From NCBI RefSeq assembly GCF_002929535.1, contig NZ_PJJO01000061.1, positions 434,001 through 498,000 of the forward strand: a stretch of DNA of 64,000 nucleotides. The letters run 5' to 3'. The first letter of the stretch is position 1, and every line of letters starts with the position of its first letter. Shown piece after piece: positions 52,380 to 59,664 of the stretch. Source of the stretch: Cryobacterium sp. Y11 (GTDB taxonomy: Bacteria; Actinomycetota; Actinomycetes; Actinomycetales; Microbacteriaceae). The notes under the pieces are model-generated. The model saw only the letters and a list, made by a program, of their open reading frames with translations. It ran no database searches and was not told the origin of the DNA. Made by a program: the position numbers and the translations under genes.

Positions 52380-52564
52380 GCTGCGCGGGAGGTGCGCCAG
52401 TGCGCGGGGGTTCGGGTCTGGCCATTACTCCCGCGCCATGCGCCGCGCGGGAGCTGCGCCAGTGCGCCGGAGTTCGGCCTCCCGCGTAGCGGCGCAGTTC
52501 CCGCGTAACGCGCCCATCCCGGTGGTCGAGACCACTATGCGCCCAACGCAACCCGGTCTGCGGA
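52380..52564. repeat. Composite GC-rich palindromic repeat, copy 2 (double core plus tail)
   Basis: The core TGCGCCAGTGCGC occurs twice (52393-52405 and 52455-52467), each preceded by GCGGGAG and followed by CCCGCG half-sites. A GTGGTC-GA-GACCAC dyad (52522-52535) and the conserved tail at 52544-52564, ending CGGTCTGCGGA, follow in the same order as in copy 1. It fills most of the 322-bp gap between mutM and the toxin-antitoxin relic; no gene is present. Confidence 0.8.
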
Positions 52565-52638
52565 CTGCCAGCCACCAGGCGCAGACGGGGAGGAGCCAAT
52601 CTGTACCAATCTGGAACTGTCAGTTGTACGGTCGCGAC

Positions 52639-52894
52639 ATGGAAGTAGCGATCGGCACCTTACGCGCAGAGCTGTCGAGTTGGATCGAACGGGTGCGAAG
52701 TGGTGAAGAGGTCGTCGTGACGGATCGGGGTGTTCCGGTGGCTCGCCTGACCCAAGTGGACACCACCTCAATTTTGGAGCGGCTCGTTTGGGAGGGGGTA
52801 TTGAGGGCCTGCGTGGCACCCCGCGGCCCGCGGCATTCTGAGGGCCCATGCCAGCGGCCCGGTGGCCGGTCTCGTCACCGAACAGCGCCGCTAA
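52639..52894 (+). pseudogene. VapB/Phd-type antitoxin, frameshifted
   Basis: ATG 52639 opens a Phd/prevent-host-death-type antitoxin: EVAIGTLRAELSSWIERVR, SGEEVVVTDRGVPVARL, ILERLVWEGVL. After about codon 60 the frame no longer looks like the family. In the frame one base further along, the end GPVAGLVTEQRR and a TAA (52892-52894) appear, the usual C-terminus of these antitoxins. A one-base net shift between about 52810 and 52855 therefore broke the gene. The shifted message reads on in frame into the toxin gene, so a fusion product is possible. Confidence 0.78.
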
Positions 52895-52899
52895 AGCGC

Positions 52900-53319
52900 A
52901 TGACGATCGTCTACTTCGACAGCAGCGCATTCGTCAAGCTGATCGTCGAGGAGGAGGGCAGCGATTTCGCTGCCGATCTGTGGGACGGTTGCGACGCGGC
53001 TGTGTCGAGCAAACTTGCCTATCCCGAAGTACGTGCCGCTCTGGCCGCAGCGGGGCGAGCGCATCGACTTACCCCGGATCAACAGGCGCGCGCTGAGACG
53101 GGATGGGAACACGTGTGGATGACCGTCAGGGCGATTGAACTTACTGACACCGTCACCGCACGTGTGGGACAACTCGCCAGCAGTTACGCGCTTCGAGGTG
53201 CCGACGCAGTGCACCTGGCAAGTTTTCGCGCGATCGGAGGCGCCGACAGTGTGTGTGCAGTGTAAGGCCAGCGACTCCGAACCGGGGCGCAGCAGTTGGG
53301 CGTACGCGTTGCACCATGA
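52900..53319 (+). pseudogene. VapC-type PIN-domain toxin, truncated by a stop codon
   Basis: From ATG 52900: TIVYFDSSAFVKLIVEEEGS (first Asp), KLAYPEVRAALAAA (Glu), LRGADAVHLASFRA (Asp). The frame then stops at TAA 53263-53265. Past that stop the same frame continues GQRLRTGAQQLGVRVAP and ends at TGA 53319, the normal family length. The usual WD that supplies the fourth acidic residue is replaced by stop-Gly. The 121-residue product therefore lacks the last catalytic Asp. Together with the frameshifted antitoxin, this is a decaying module. Confidence 0.78.
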
Positions 53320-53331
53320 ATCGCGAGCGAC

Positions 53332-54432
53332 CTAGTGTTTTTCGGCGAGGCCAGCGATCGTTTCGACGCGTTTCCAGGCACCCTCATAGCCCATCGGCAC
53401 GAAACCGAGCGCCTCGTTGACGTCGAGCATGTGCCGGTTCTCTTCCGCGTTGAAGGTTGTCACCGACGGATGCCCGGGGCTCGCCTGCGCAAGATACTCC
53501 AGATTCGCACTTTTCAGCAGCATGCCGAGGCGGTGGCCGCGGTGCTCCCGAAGCACGAGGGTATCTTCCTGACCAACGGACCGATTGGATTCGGCCGGAA
53601 CTGACAGCTGAGTGAAGGCGACGAGATGACCGCTCGGCTCGAACAGTGCGGCCGCGGTGAGCATACGCCGCGGGCTGGCAGCGCGGGAGGCCTCTGCGCT
53701 CACCAACCGCTCGGCGGTCCAGACGTCTTCTGGCTCCTGGAGACCGGCCGTCGGGGCATCGGTGCTCATGCGGGTAAAAAGGAGTGCGAGGTCGTCGCGC
53801 CACCGCGGGGGAGTTTCCCCGCTCCAACAGTGCACGGTGTAATCGCGACCGGCCCGCGCCGCAGCATCCGCTCGAAAGCGGCGGATTACGCTGTCGTCGG
53901 CGGGCAGGGCGAGTCGGCTGCCGCGCTCCACCTGCTCGAGGCGATAACCATGGGCGAGAAGAAAACGCACCTCGGGGTTATCGCGCGGAACCGAACCGAA
54001 GCCGGTCGGGGCGGCCAGACGTTCGCCAGTGGCCTCGGCGGACACCGTGTAGGCGATGAGTTCGCGCCGGTTCTCGGTCGCGGCTAGGGCCTCGACCCGG
54101 TCGGCGAGGGCAGCACCGATGCCACGGCGGCGCCAAGCCGGCAGCACCTGCACGCCCAGCCAGGCATGGTTGTCATTCGGTTCGAGCAGGGTTTCGTAGG
54201 TGGCGCGGGCCACGACGGTGCTGTTGACCCGGGCCACGAACATGCGCTTGGGATCATATGTGGTGTTGAGCCACCCCGGCAGCAGCTCGTCCGCCGAGTA
54301 CTGCAGGTCGTCCGTGCCAAAACCCTCAGCTTCGACGATGTTGCGGAGCGCGGCGACTGCCTCCCAGGAAGGCCAGCCGGGCGCATTCGGGGACGCAGGA
54401 ATGACGAGTTCCTCGATCGAGAAGTTGCTCAT
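53332..54432 (-). CDS. Tandem GNAT-domain acetyltransferase
   Basis: 366 residues from ATG 54432; an in-frame start at 54549 adds a sequence without motifs. Two GNAT-type halves: the first has the acetyl-CoA motif LGVQVLPAWRRRGIGAALADRV (in two parts, about 98-120); the second has TLVLREHRGHRLGMLLKSANL (about 296-316) with NAEENRHMLDVNEALGFVPMG as the end motif. Double-GNAT proteins are common in actinobacteria and include mycothiol synthase; the first half here is not close enough to MshD for me to name it. TACTGT lies 8 nt before the ATG (leaderless). Confidence 0.87.
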   Translation of the reverse strand: MSNFSIEELVIPASPNAPGWPSWEAVAALRNIVEAEGFGTDDLQYSADELLPGWLNTTYDPKRMFVARVNSTVVARATYETLLEPNDNHAWLGVQVLPAWRRRGIGAALADRVEALAATENRRELIAYTVSAEATGERLAAPTGFGSVPRDNPEVRFLLAHGYRLEQVERGSRLALPADDSVIRRFRADAAARAGRDYTVHCWSGETPPRWRDDLALLFTRMSTDAPTAGLQEPEDVWTAERLVSAEASRAASPRRMLTAAALFEPSGHLVAFTQLSVPAESNRSVGQEDTLVLREHRGHRLGMLLKSANLEYLAQASPGHPSVTTFNAEENRHMLDVNEALGFVPMGYEGAWKRVETIAGLAEKH

Positions 54433-54440
54433 GCTGCGCC

Positions 54441-54446
54441 ACAGTA
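54441..54446 (-). promoter_or_regulatory. -10 box TACTGT of the GNAT gene
   Basis: On the minus strand TACTGT ends 8 nt before the GNAT ATG (54432), with no ribosome binding site between. Confidence 0.45.
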
Positions 54447-54658
54447 GTCCGTGCGCCTGGCTCCGTACAGAACAGCGGACAATTTCACCCCCGCCCCCGG
54501 CACCGCCTCGAAAGCCGTCGACATCACGGTGATCTTCGCAGTTCTGCACGCCACTCCTGTGCAGAAACGGATGTCCCGGTCAGTGTCGGTGGGGCAAGGT
54601 AGCGTTGAATCAACCCCGCGACCACTGCTTCACGGGTAAGCGACCGAAAGGGTGACCG

Positions 54659-57600
54659 ATGTATCTGAAGAGCCTCACCCTCAAGGGGTTCAAATCGTTC
54701 GCGCAGTCGACGACGTTCGCGTTCGAGCCCGGCGTCACCTGTGTTGTCGGTCCGAATGGGTCGGGCAAGTCCAATGTGGTCGACGCGCTCGCCTGGGTGA
54801 TGGGCGAACAGGGCGTGAAAACCCTGCGCGGCGGCAAGATGGAGGACGTCATTTTTGCGGGCACGTCGACCCGAGGACCGCTCGGCCGGGCAGAGGTTAC
54901 CCTCACCATCGATAACGCCGACGGCGCGCTTTCGATCGAATACTCCGAAGTCACCATCTCGCGCACCCTGTTTCGCAACGGCGCGAGCGAATACGCCATC
55001 AACGGGCGCACCTGTCGGCTGCTCGATGTGCAAGAACTGCTCAGCGATTCCGGGCTTGGCCGCGAGATGCACGTCATCGTCGGGCAGGGCCAGCTCGACG
55101 CGGTGCTGCGCGCCACCCCCGAGGAACGCCGCGGTTTCATCGAAGAGGCCGCCGGTATTCTCAAACACCGACGTCGCAAAGAGAAGACCTTGCGCAAGCT
55201 CGACGCCATGCAGACCAACCTCACCCGGCTCAGCGACCTTGCCGGAGAGATTCGCCGGCAACTCAAACCACTCGGCCACCAGGCCGAAATTGCTCGGGAG
55301 GCGCAGACCATCGCGGCCGTCGTGCGTGACGCCCGTGCCCGACTCCTCGCCGACGACGTCATTACCCTGCGCACGGCACTCGACTCCCATAATCGCGTCG
55401 AGAGCGAACGGCACACTGAACGCGTCGTTCTACAGGAGCAGCTCACGCAGAAACAAGGGCGCGTGCAACGGCTCGAACTCGCCCAGACTGGCGATGCCGT
55501 TGACCGGGACCGCCGCACCAGTTATGGCCTCGAATCGGTACAGGAACGTCTACGTAGCCTGTTCACCCTCGCCAACCAGCGGCTGGCCCTGCTGGGTTCG
55601 CAGGCCGAGTCTTCTGCTCCCGCCTCCAGCGTCACGCCGGCCATGCTGACGGATGCTGCGGACGAGGTCGAGCAGTTGCGGGCGAGCATCGGGGTGGCTG
55701 AGGCAGCCTGGGGCAGCGCCCGGGAACAGAGCGCGGCCGCACGGTTGCAGCTCGACGCTGTCGACGAAGACATCGCCGCGCAGGCCGTGCTCGTGACCAG
55801 GCACGACCTTGAAATTTCGCAGTTGAGGGGCCAATCCGAGACTGCGGCGTCTCGGCTTGCGGCCGTGCGCGGCGAACAATTACGGCAGCAAAACGCCCTC
55901 GACGCGGCAACCGATCGCAGCCGGAAGGCGCAGCAGCAGCTCGACGAGCTTGACACCACAGTGCTCGCCGACGAACCCGACTCGGGCGACCTTTCCGAGG
56001 TGTTCGAGCTGGCGCAAGCCGCGGTGCAGCGCATCGAGGCCGAGGTGGAGCGGCTGCGCGACCAGCTGCACCGGCACGAGCGAGAACGCGACGCCCAGGC
56101 GGCCCGTCAGGGTGCATTTTCCCTCGCCCTTGACCAAAAAGACGGCTCCACCGCGCTCCTCGGCGCGCAGCTGGCCGGTATCCGCGGCTTGGTGGCCGAC
56201 CATGTGCAAGTCCAGCCGGGCTTCGAGGCAGCGATCGCCGCCGCGCTCGGGTCGCTGGCCGACGCGGTGCTGGCCGAGAACCGCGAGGCGGCTCTAGATG
56301 CCATCGGGCACGCGCACACCGATGATCTTGGGAGGGTAGAGCTCCTCATCGCTGACGGTGGCGACACCACTGCTCCAGCTGTCGATCCTGGCGTTACTCC
56401 TACTGTTTTTCCCACCAGCTTTCCCAGTGCTGATCCCAGTGCTGATCTCGGTGCTGATCCCGGTGCCGATCCCGGTGCTTATCCCGCCGTCGATGTTGAT
56501 GCGAAGGCCGGCATCCGCTGGGCGAGGTCCGTCGTCGACGGGCCGGCCGGAGTACACGCGCTGCTCGCTCAGACCGTGATCGCCGACGATCTCGACCTGG
56601 CCCGTGCCGCCCAACTGCCCGACTCGCTGACGATCATCACGCTCGCCGGCGAGGTGCTGAGCCCCTGGGTCGTGCGCGGTGGCTCCGGCGCCAGGCCGAG
56701 CAAGCTCGAACTCGTTGCCGAACGCGACACCGCCGCCGAGAAGCTGGCAATCGTCACGTCGGTCATCGAGCAGGTACGGTTCGACCTCGGCGAACAGCGC
56801 AGCCTGCTGCAGGTGCACCAAGAGCAGTCGGTGAACGCGCGGGTGGCCGTGCGCGCACTCGAATCCCAGCTCGCCACTCAGACGGAACGCCGCGGACGCC
56901 TCACGGTGCAGGCCGATGCTGCTGCCGCCGACCTCGAGCGGGTCGCCGCCGCACTCAAGCTCGCCAGCAGCGCCGTTGTCGAGGTCGAAGCGGTCGTAGC
57001 TCAGGCGGCCGCCACCCTGGTGACCGCAGAGTCCCGGCCGCGACCTCTCCTCGATGCGACCGTGCGAGACGCGCTATACCGTGAGCTTGAGGCCGACCGC
57101 GAGACCGAGGTCGAGGCGCGCCTCCGGGTCGAAACGGCTCGCGAACGGGTGCGTGCGGCCGAGGCGCGCGTCGTGTCCCTGCGTGAGCAGCTCGTGGCTG
57201 ACCGCACGGTGGCCGAGGCCGCAGCTCGTCGCGCTGTTATTCGCCGCCGGCAAGTGGATGCCGCTTCCCGCGTCGCCGAAGCGCTTCCGGCCGTGCTCGC
57301 CGCGGCCGACCGCTCGGTCGCCGAGGCACGGTTGCGCTTAGTCAACGCTGAGGCTGAACGCACCAGCCAGAACGCCGAGTTGCAGCAGCTGCGGCAGGGC
57401 GAGAACGCCCTGCGTGAGCGCCTGGCGTCGATCACCGATAACGTGCACGGCCTCGAACTCGAGATCTACGAGAAGAAGTTGCACCTCTCGGCCCTGCTCG
57501 AACGCGCCGGCAGTGAACTGGGACTGACCGAAGATGTGCTCGTCGGTGAATATGGGCCAGACCAACTGATTCCGCCCGATGGCACGATCACCTCTGAGCG

Positions 57601-58423
57601 CACCGACGTCGGTACAGCCGATGGAAGCAACGCGCGCCGCAGCGGGGCGAGCGACACCGACGACCACGACTGGAGCGACCATGGCGCCTGGGGTGATGGC
57701 GCGACGTCCGCGGGCAGCGCGGCCGGCGGCATCCGCTTTAACCGAGCTGAACAGCAGAAACGGTTCGCTGCCGCGGAACGCAAGCTCGGCCAGCTGGGCC
57801 GGGTCAACCCGCTCGCGCTGGAAGAATTCGCGGCGCTCGAACAGCGGCACCGCTTTCTCACCGAGCAGCTCACCGACCTCACCTCGACCCGGAGCGACCT
57901 GCTGACCATCATTGCCGACATCGACATCAAGATGCAGACCATCTTCTCGGCCGCGTTCGACGATACCCAGGCGGCGTTCGCCGAGGTATTCCCGGTACTG
58001 TTTCCCGGCGGAAGCGGCAGCATCTGGCTGACCGACCCCGACAACCTGCTCACCACGGGCATCGAGGTGTCGGTTAAGCCGGCCGGCAAGAAGATCGAAC
58101 GGCTGTCGCTACTCTCCGGCGGCGAACGCTCGCTCGCTGCCGTAGCCCTGTTGATCGCCATTTTCAAGGCCCGACCGAGCCCGTTCTACATCATGGACGA
58201 GGTCGAAGCGGCCCTCGATGACGCCAACCTCGGCCGGCTGCTGACCATCTTCGAAGACCTGCGCGAGACCAGCCAGCTCATCGTCATCACCCACCAGAAA
58301 CGCACTATGGAAATAGCGGATGCCCTCTACGGCGTCAGCATGCGGCAAGACGGGGTCTCCGCCGTGGTCGGCCAACGCGTCGGAACGCGTGCCGACTCGC
58401 GGGAACCCGCTGCCGCGAGCTAA
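54659..58423 (+). CDS. smc: Chromosome segregation protein SMC
   Basis: 1254 residues. Condensin core ATPase. Walker A GPNGSGKSNVVDALAWVMG (about 32-50), Q loop near GTSTRGPLGRAEV, long coiled coils (about 165-500 and 670-1020), a hinge domain in the middle (about 505-665; LLGAQLAGIRGLVADHVQV), signature LSLLSGGERSLAAVALL (about 1145-1161), Walker B PFYIMDEVEAALDDANLG and D loop. The hinge contains an extra low-complexity stretch at about 575-612 made of four-residue repeats. ScpA/ScpB partners are outside the window. A low-complexity acidic insert (about 980-1020, SGASDTDDHDWSDHGAWG) precedes the C-terminal head. Confidence 0.96.
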   Translation: MYLKSLTLKGFKSFAQSTTFAFEPGVTCVVGPNGSGKSNVVDALAWVMGEQGVKTLRGGKMEDVIFAGTSTRGPLGRAEVTLTIDNADGALSIEYSEVTISRTLFRNGASEYAINGRTCRLLDVQELLSDSGLGREMHVIVGQGQLDAVLRATPEERRGFIEEAAGILKHRRRKEKTLRKLDAMQTNLTRLSDLAGEIRRQLKPLGHQAEIAREAQTIAAVVRDARARLLADDVITLRTALDSHNRVESERHTERVVLQEQLTQKQGRVQRLELAQTGDAVDRDRRTSYGLESVQERLRSLFTLANQRLALLGSQAESSAPASSVTPAMLTDAADEVEQLRASIGVAEAAWGSAREQSAAARLQLDAVDEDIAAQAVLVTRHDLEISQLRGQSETAASRLAAVRGEQLRQQNALDAATDRSRKAQQQLDELDTTVLADEPDSGDLSEVFELAQAAVQRIEAEVERLRDQLHRHERERDAQAARQGAFSLALDQKDGSTALLGAQLAGIRGLVADHVQVQPGFEAAIAAALGSLADAVLAENREAALDAIGHAHTDDLGRVELLIADGGDTTAPAVDPGVTPTVFPTSFPSADPSADLGADPGADPGAYPAVDVDAKAGIRWARSVVDGPAGVHALLAQTVIADDLDLARAAQLPDSLTIITLAGEVLSPWVVRGGSGARPSKLELVAERDTAAEKLAIVTSVIEQVRFDLGEQRSLLQVHQEQSVNARVAVRALESQLATQTERRGRLTVQADAAAADLERVAAALKLASSAVVEVEAVVAQAAATLVTAESRPRPLLDATVRDALYRELEADRETEVEARLRVETARERVRAAEARVVSLREQLVADRTVAEAAARRAVIRRRQVDAASRVAEALPAVLAAADRSVAEARLRLVNAEAERTSQNAELQQLRQGENALRERLASITDNVHGLELEIYEKKLHLSALLERAGSELGLTEDVLVGEYGPDQLIPPDGTITSERTDVGTADGSNARRSGASDTDDHDWSDHGAWGDGATSAGSAAGGIRFNRAEQQKRFAAAERKLGQLGRVNPLALEEFAALEQRHRFLTEQLTDLTSTRSDLLTIIADIDIKMQTIFSAAFDDTQAAFAEVFPVLFPGGSGSIWLTDPDNLLTTGIEVSVKPAGKKIERLSLLSGGERSLAAVALLIAIFKARPSPFYIMDEVEAALDDANLGRLLTIFEDLRETSQLIVITHQKRTMEIADALYGVSMRQDGVSAVVGQRVGTRADSREPAAAS
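56424..56483 (+). repeat. 12-bp tandem repeat inside the SMC hinge
   Basis: Five consecutive 12-bp units of CCAGTGCTGATC type (56424-56435, 56436-56447, 56448-56459, 56460-56471, 56472-56483) encode SADP, SADL, GADP, GADP, GAYP. The flanking VTPTVFPTSFP is also low-complexity. Copy number can change in frame. Confidence 0.88.
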
Positions 58424-58432
58424 ACCTGCGGC

Positions 58433-58463
58433 GTCTCGCGCACCTGGCCAGCGCGCGCGAGAC
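58433..58463 (+). terminator. Hairpin after smc
   Basis: GTCTCGCGC (58433-58441) pairs with GCGCGAGAC (58455-58463) around a 13-nt loop, 10 nt after the smc stop, followed by ATTTG. Confidence 0.65.
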
Positions 58464-58596
58464 ATTTGCCTGGCACGCTGCCTGACACGTTGGCCTGGCC
58501 GCGATTGGCTACGGCGGGCCGAACGGCGCTTGACTTATTTGCGCAGCGGTGACTGCTACCGATGGCGGACGAGTTCAGGCTCGCTCCGCATCCCGG

Positions 58597-58902
58597 TCAC
58601 GCGACCAGTTCACGCAGCCGTTGTCTGTCTGCTGTGACTCGATCGAGGGCCGTTGCGACGGACTCCTCGCGCTTGGCGGCGAGTCCATCAAGGATCCAGC
58701 CGCGTAACAGAGCCGACATCCGTATGTCGAGTTTGCCGGCCAGAGCCTCGATCGCTGCGACGTCGTCGGTTGCGAGTCGGACTGCCACTGGTACCGACGT
58801 ATTCGGACGAGTGCTGGCGATGCCAGCGGGCATCGGGTCGTCGCGGGTCGCTTCGGCCTGGGCAGTGACCTGCGCTACCAATTTCTCAGCGTCAGGGCTC
58901 AT
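58597..58902 (-). CDS. Small ribbon-helix-helix-like protein (possible orphan antitoxin)
   Basis: 101 residues from ATG 58902, with a strong AGGAAGGAAG 7-8 nt upstream. The central part VPVAVRLATDDVAAIEALAG followed by KLDIRMSALLRGWILDGLAAK (about residues 37-76) has the strand-helix-helix pattern of CopG/RHH DNA-binding proteins. The C-terminus is a charged helix (ALDRVTADRQRLRELVA). Such proteins are usually antitoxins or plasmid-type repressors. No full-length toxin gene is adjacent, so it may be an orphan. Assignment is by pattern only. Confidence 0.65.
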   Translation of the reverse strand: MSPDAEKLVAQVTAQAEATRDDPMPAGIASTRPNTSVPVAVRLATDDVAAIEALAGKLDIRMSALLRGWILDGLAAKREESVATALDRVTADRQRLRELVA

Positions 58903-58918
58903 TGTTGACTTCCTTCCT

Positions 58919-59059
58919 CTATGAATTGGTCAGTGCGTCGACAGCGTTCAAGGATTGAGGTGTTTCAACAACCGACACTTGGTGATTCGTCCACAATCGT
59001 CTAGCGTCGTGCATCCCGACGACGTCATATACCCTGTTGAAGTTGACACTTGTAGACAT
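58919..59059 (-). CDS. Small unidentified ORF upstream of the RHH-like gene
   Basis: 46 codons from ATG 59059 (STSVNFNRVYDVVGMHDARR...SLNAVDALTNS), ending just before the ribosome binding site of the RHH-like gene. No motif is recognised. It may be a truncated toxin-like relic, a short co-transcribed gene, or plain promoter DNA (it contains a TATAT stretch). Confidence 0.3.
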   Translation of the reverse strand: MSTSVNFNRVYDVVGMHDARRLWTNHQVSVVETPQSLNAVDALTNS

Positions 59060-59144
59060 GAGACTGTAGTTGGTCTGCAGGGTGTCATGGCCGCCGCTGG
59101 TTGCCGGCAGCCGGGTTCTGCGGGCATCCGTTTCACGCTGCGCG

Positions 59145-59290
59145 CGTGTTACGCCGCTGCGCGGGAGGCCCAACTCCGGCGCACTGGCGCAGCTCTCGCG
59201 TATCGCGCTGCGCGGGAGGTGCGGTCAGGCTCGAGGTCCCGCGCAGTGGCGTACCTCCCGCGCAGGGCCGTAAGTCCCGCGCAGCGCCTG
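59145..59290. repeat. Composite GC-rich palindromic repeat, copy 3 (reverse orientation)
   Basis: GCGCACTGGCGCA (59179-59191) is the reverse complement of the core seen in copies 1 and 2, flanked by GCGCGGGAG and CTCCCGCG half-sites (for example 59159-59167, 59209-59218, 59255-59262). It fills most of the 287-bp gap before fdxA. No GGTCGA dyad or CGGTCTGCGGA tail was recognised in this copy. Confidence 0.75.
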
Positions 59291-59346
59291 GTCCTTGACT
59301 CGGAACGGCAATGGTTCAACCCCTGATCGAGAGTCTGACCTACCCG

Positions 59347-59664
59347 CTAGACCTGCCGGGGCAGGGCGGAGATCACCGCATGGTCCTTGGCGAGCACGCC
59401 GACCTTGGCCGCGCCTCCCGGGGAGCCGATGTCGTCGAAGAATTCAACGTTGGCCTTGTAGTACTCGGCCCATTGCTCGGGCAGGTCGTCTTCGTAGTAG
59501 ATGGCCTCGACCGGGCAGACCGGTTCGCAGGCTCCGCAGTCCACGCACTCGTCCGGGTGGATATAGAGGGAGCGTTCCCCCTCATAAATGCAGTCCACCG
59601 GGCATTCGTCGATGCAGGCACGATCTTTCACGTCAACGCAAGGCAACGCGATCACATAGGTCAC
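59347..59664 (-). CDS. fdxA: Seven-iron ferredoxin
   Basis: 105 residues. Cysteine pattern of the 3Fe-4S/4Fe-4S type: ALPCVDVKDRACIDECPVDC (about 5-24) and CVDCGACEPVCPVEAIYYED (about 39-58), followed by the C-terminal extension PEQWAEYYKANVEFFDDIGS typical of actinobacterial FdxA. Small, acidic, cytosolic electron carrier. The ATG overlaps the reductase gene stop by 4 nt, so it is very likely the redox partner of that reductase, possibly feeding electrons to sulfite reduction in the same operon region. Confidence 0.95.
   Translation of the reverse strand: MTYVIALPCVDVKDRACIDECPVDCIYEGERSLYIHPDECVDCGACEPVCPVEAIYYEDDLPEQWAEYYKANVEFFDDIGSPGGAAKVGVLAKDHAVISALPRQV

Noticed and set aside
52366-53265. 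A single 299-residue fusion protein of antitoxin and toxin
   Set aside because: The continuous frame arises from a frameshift in the antitoxin. The family ends for both proteins are visible as separate units, and the 5' part (52366-52638) is repeat DNA.
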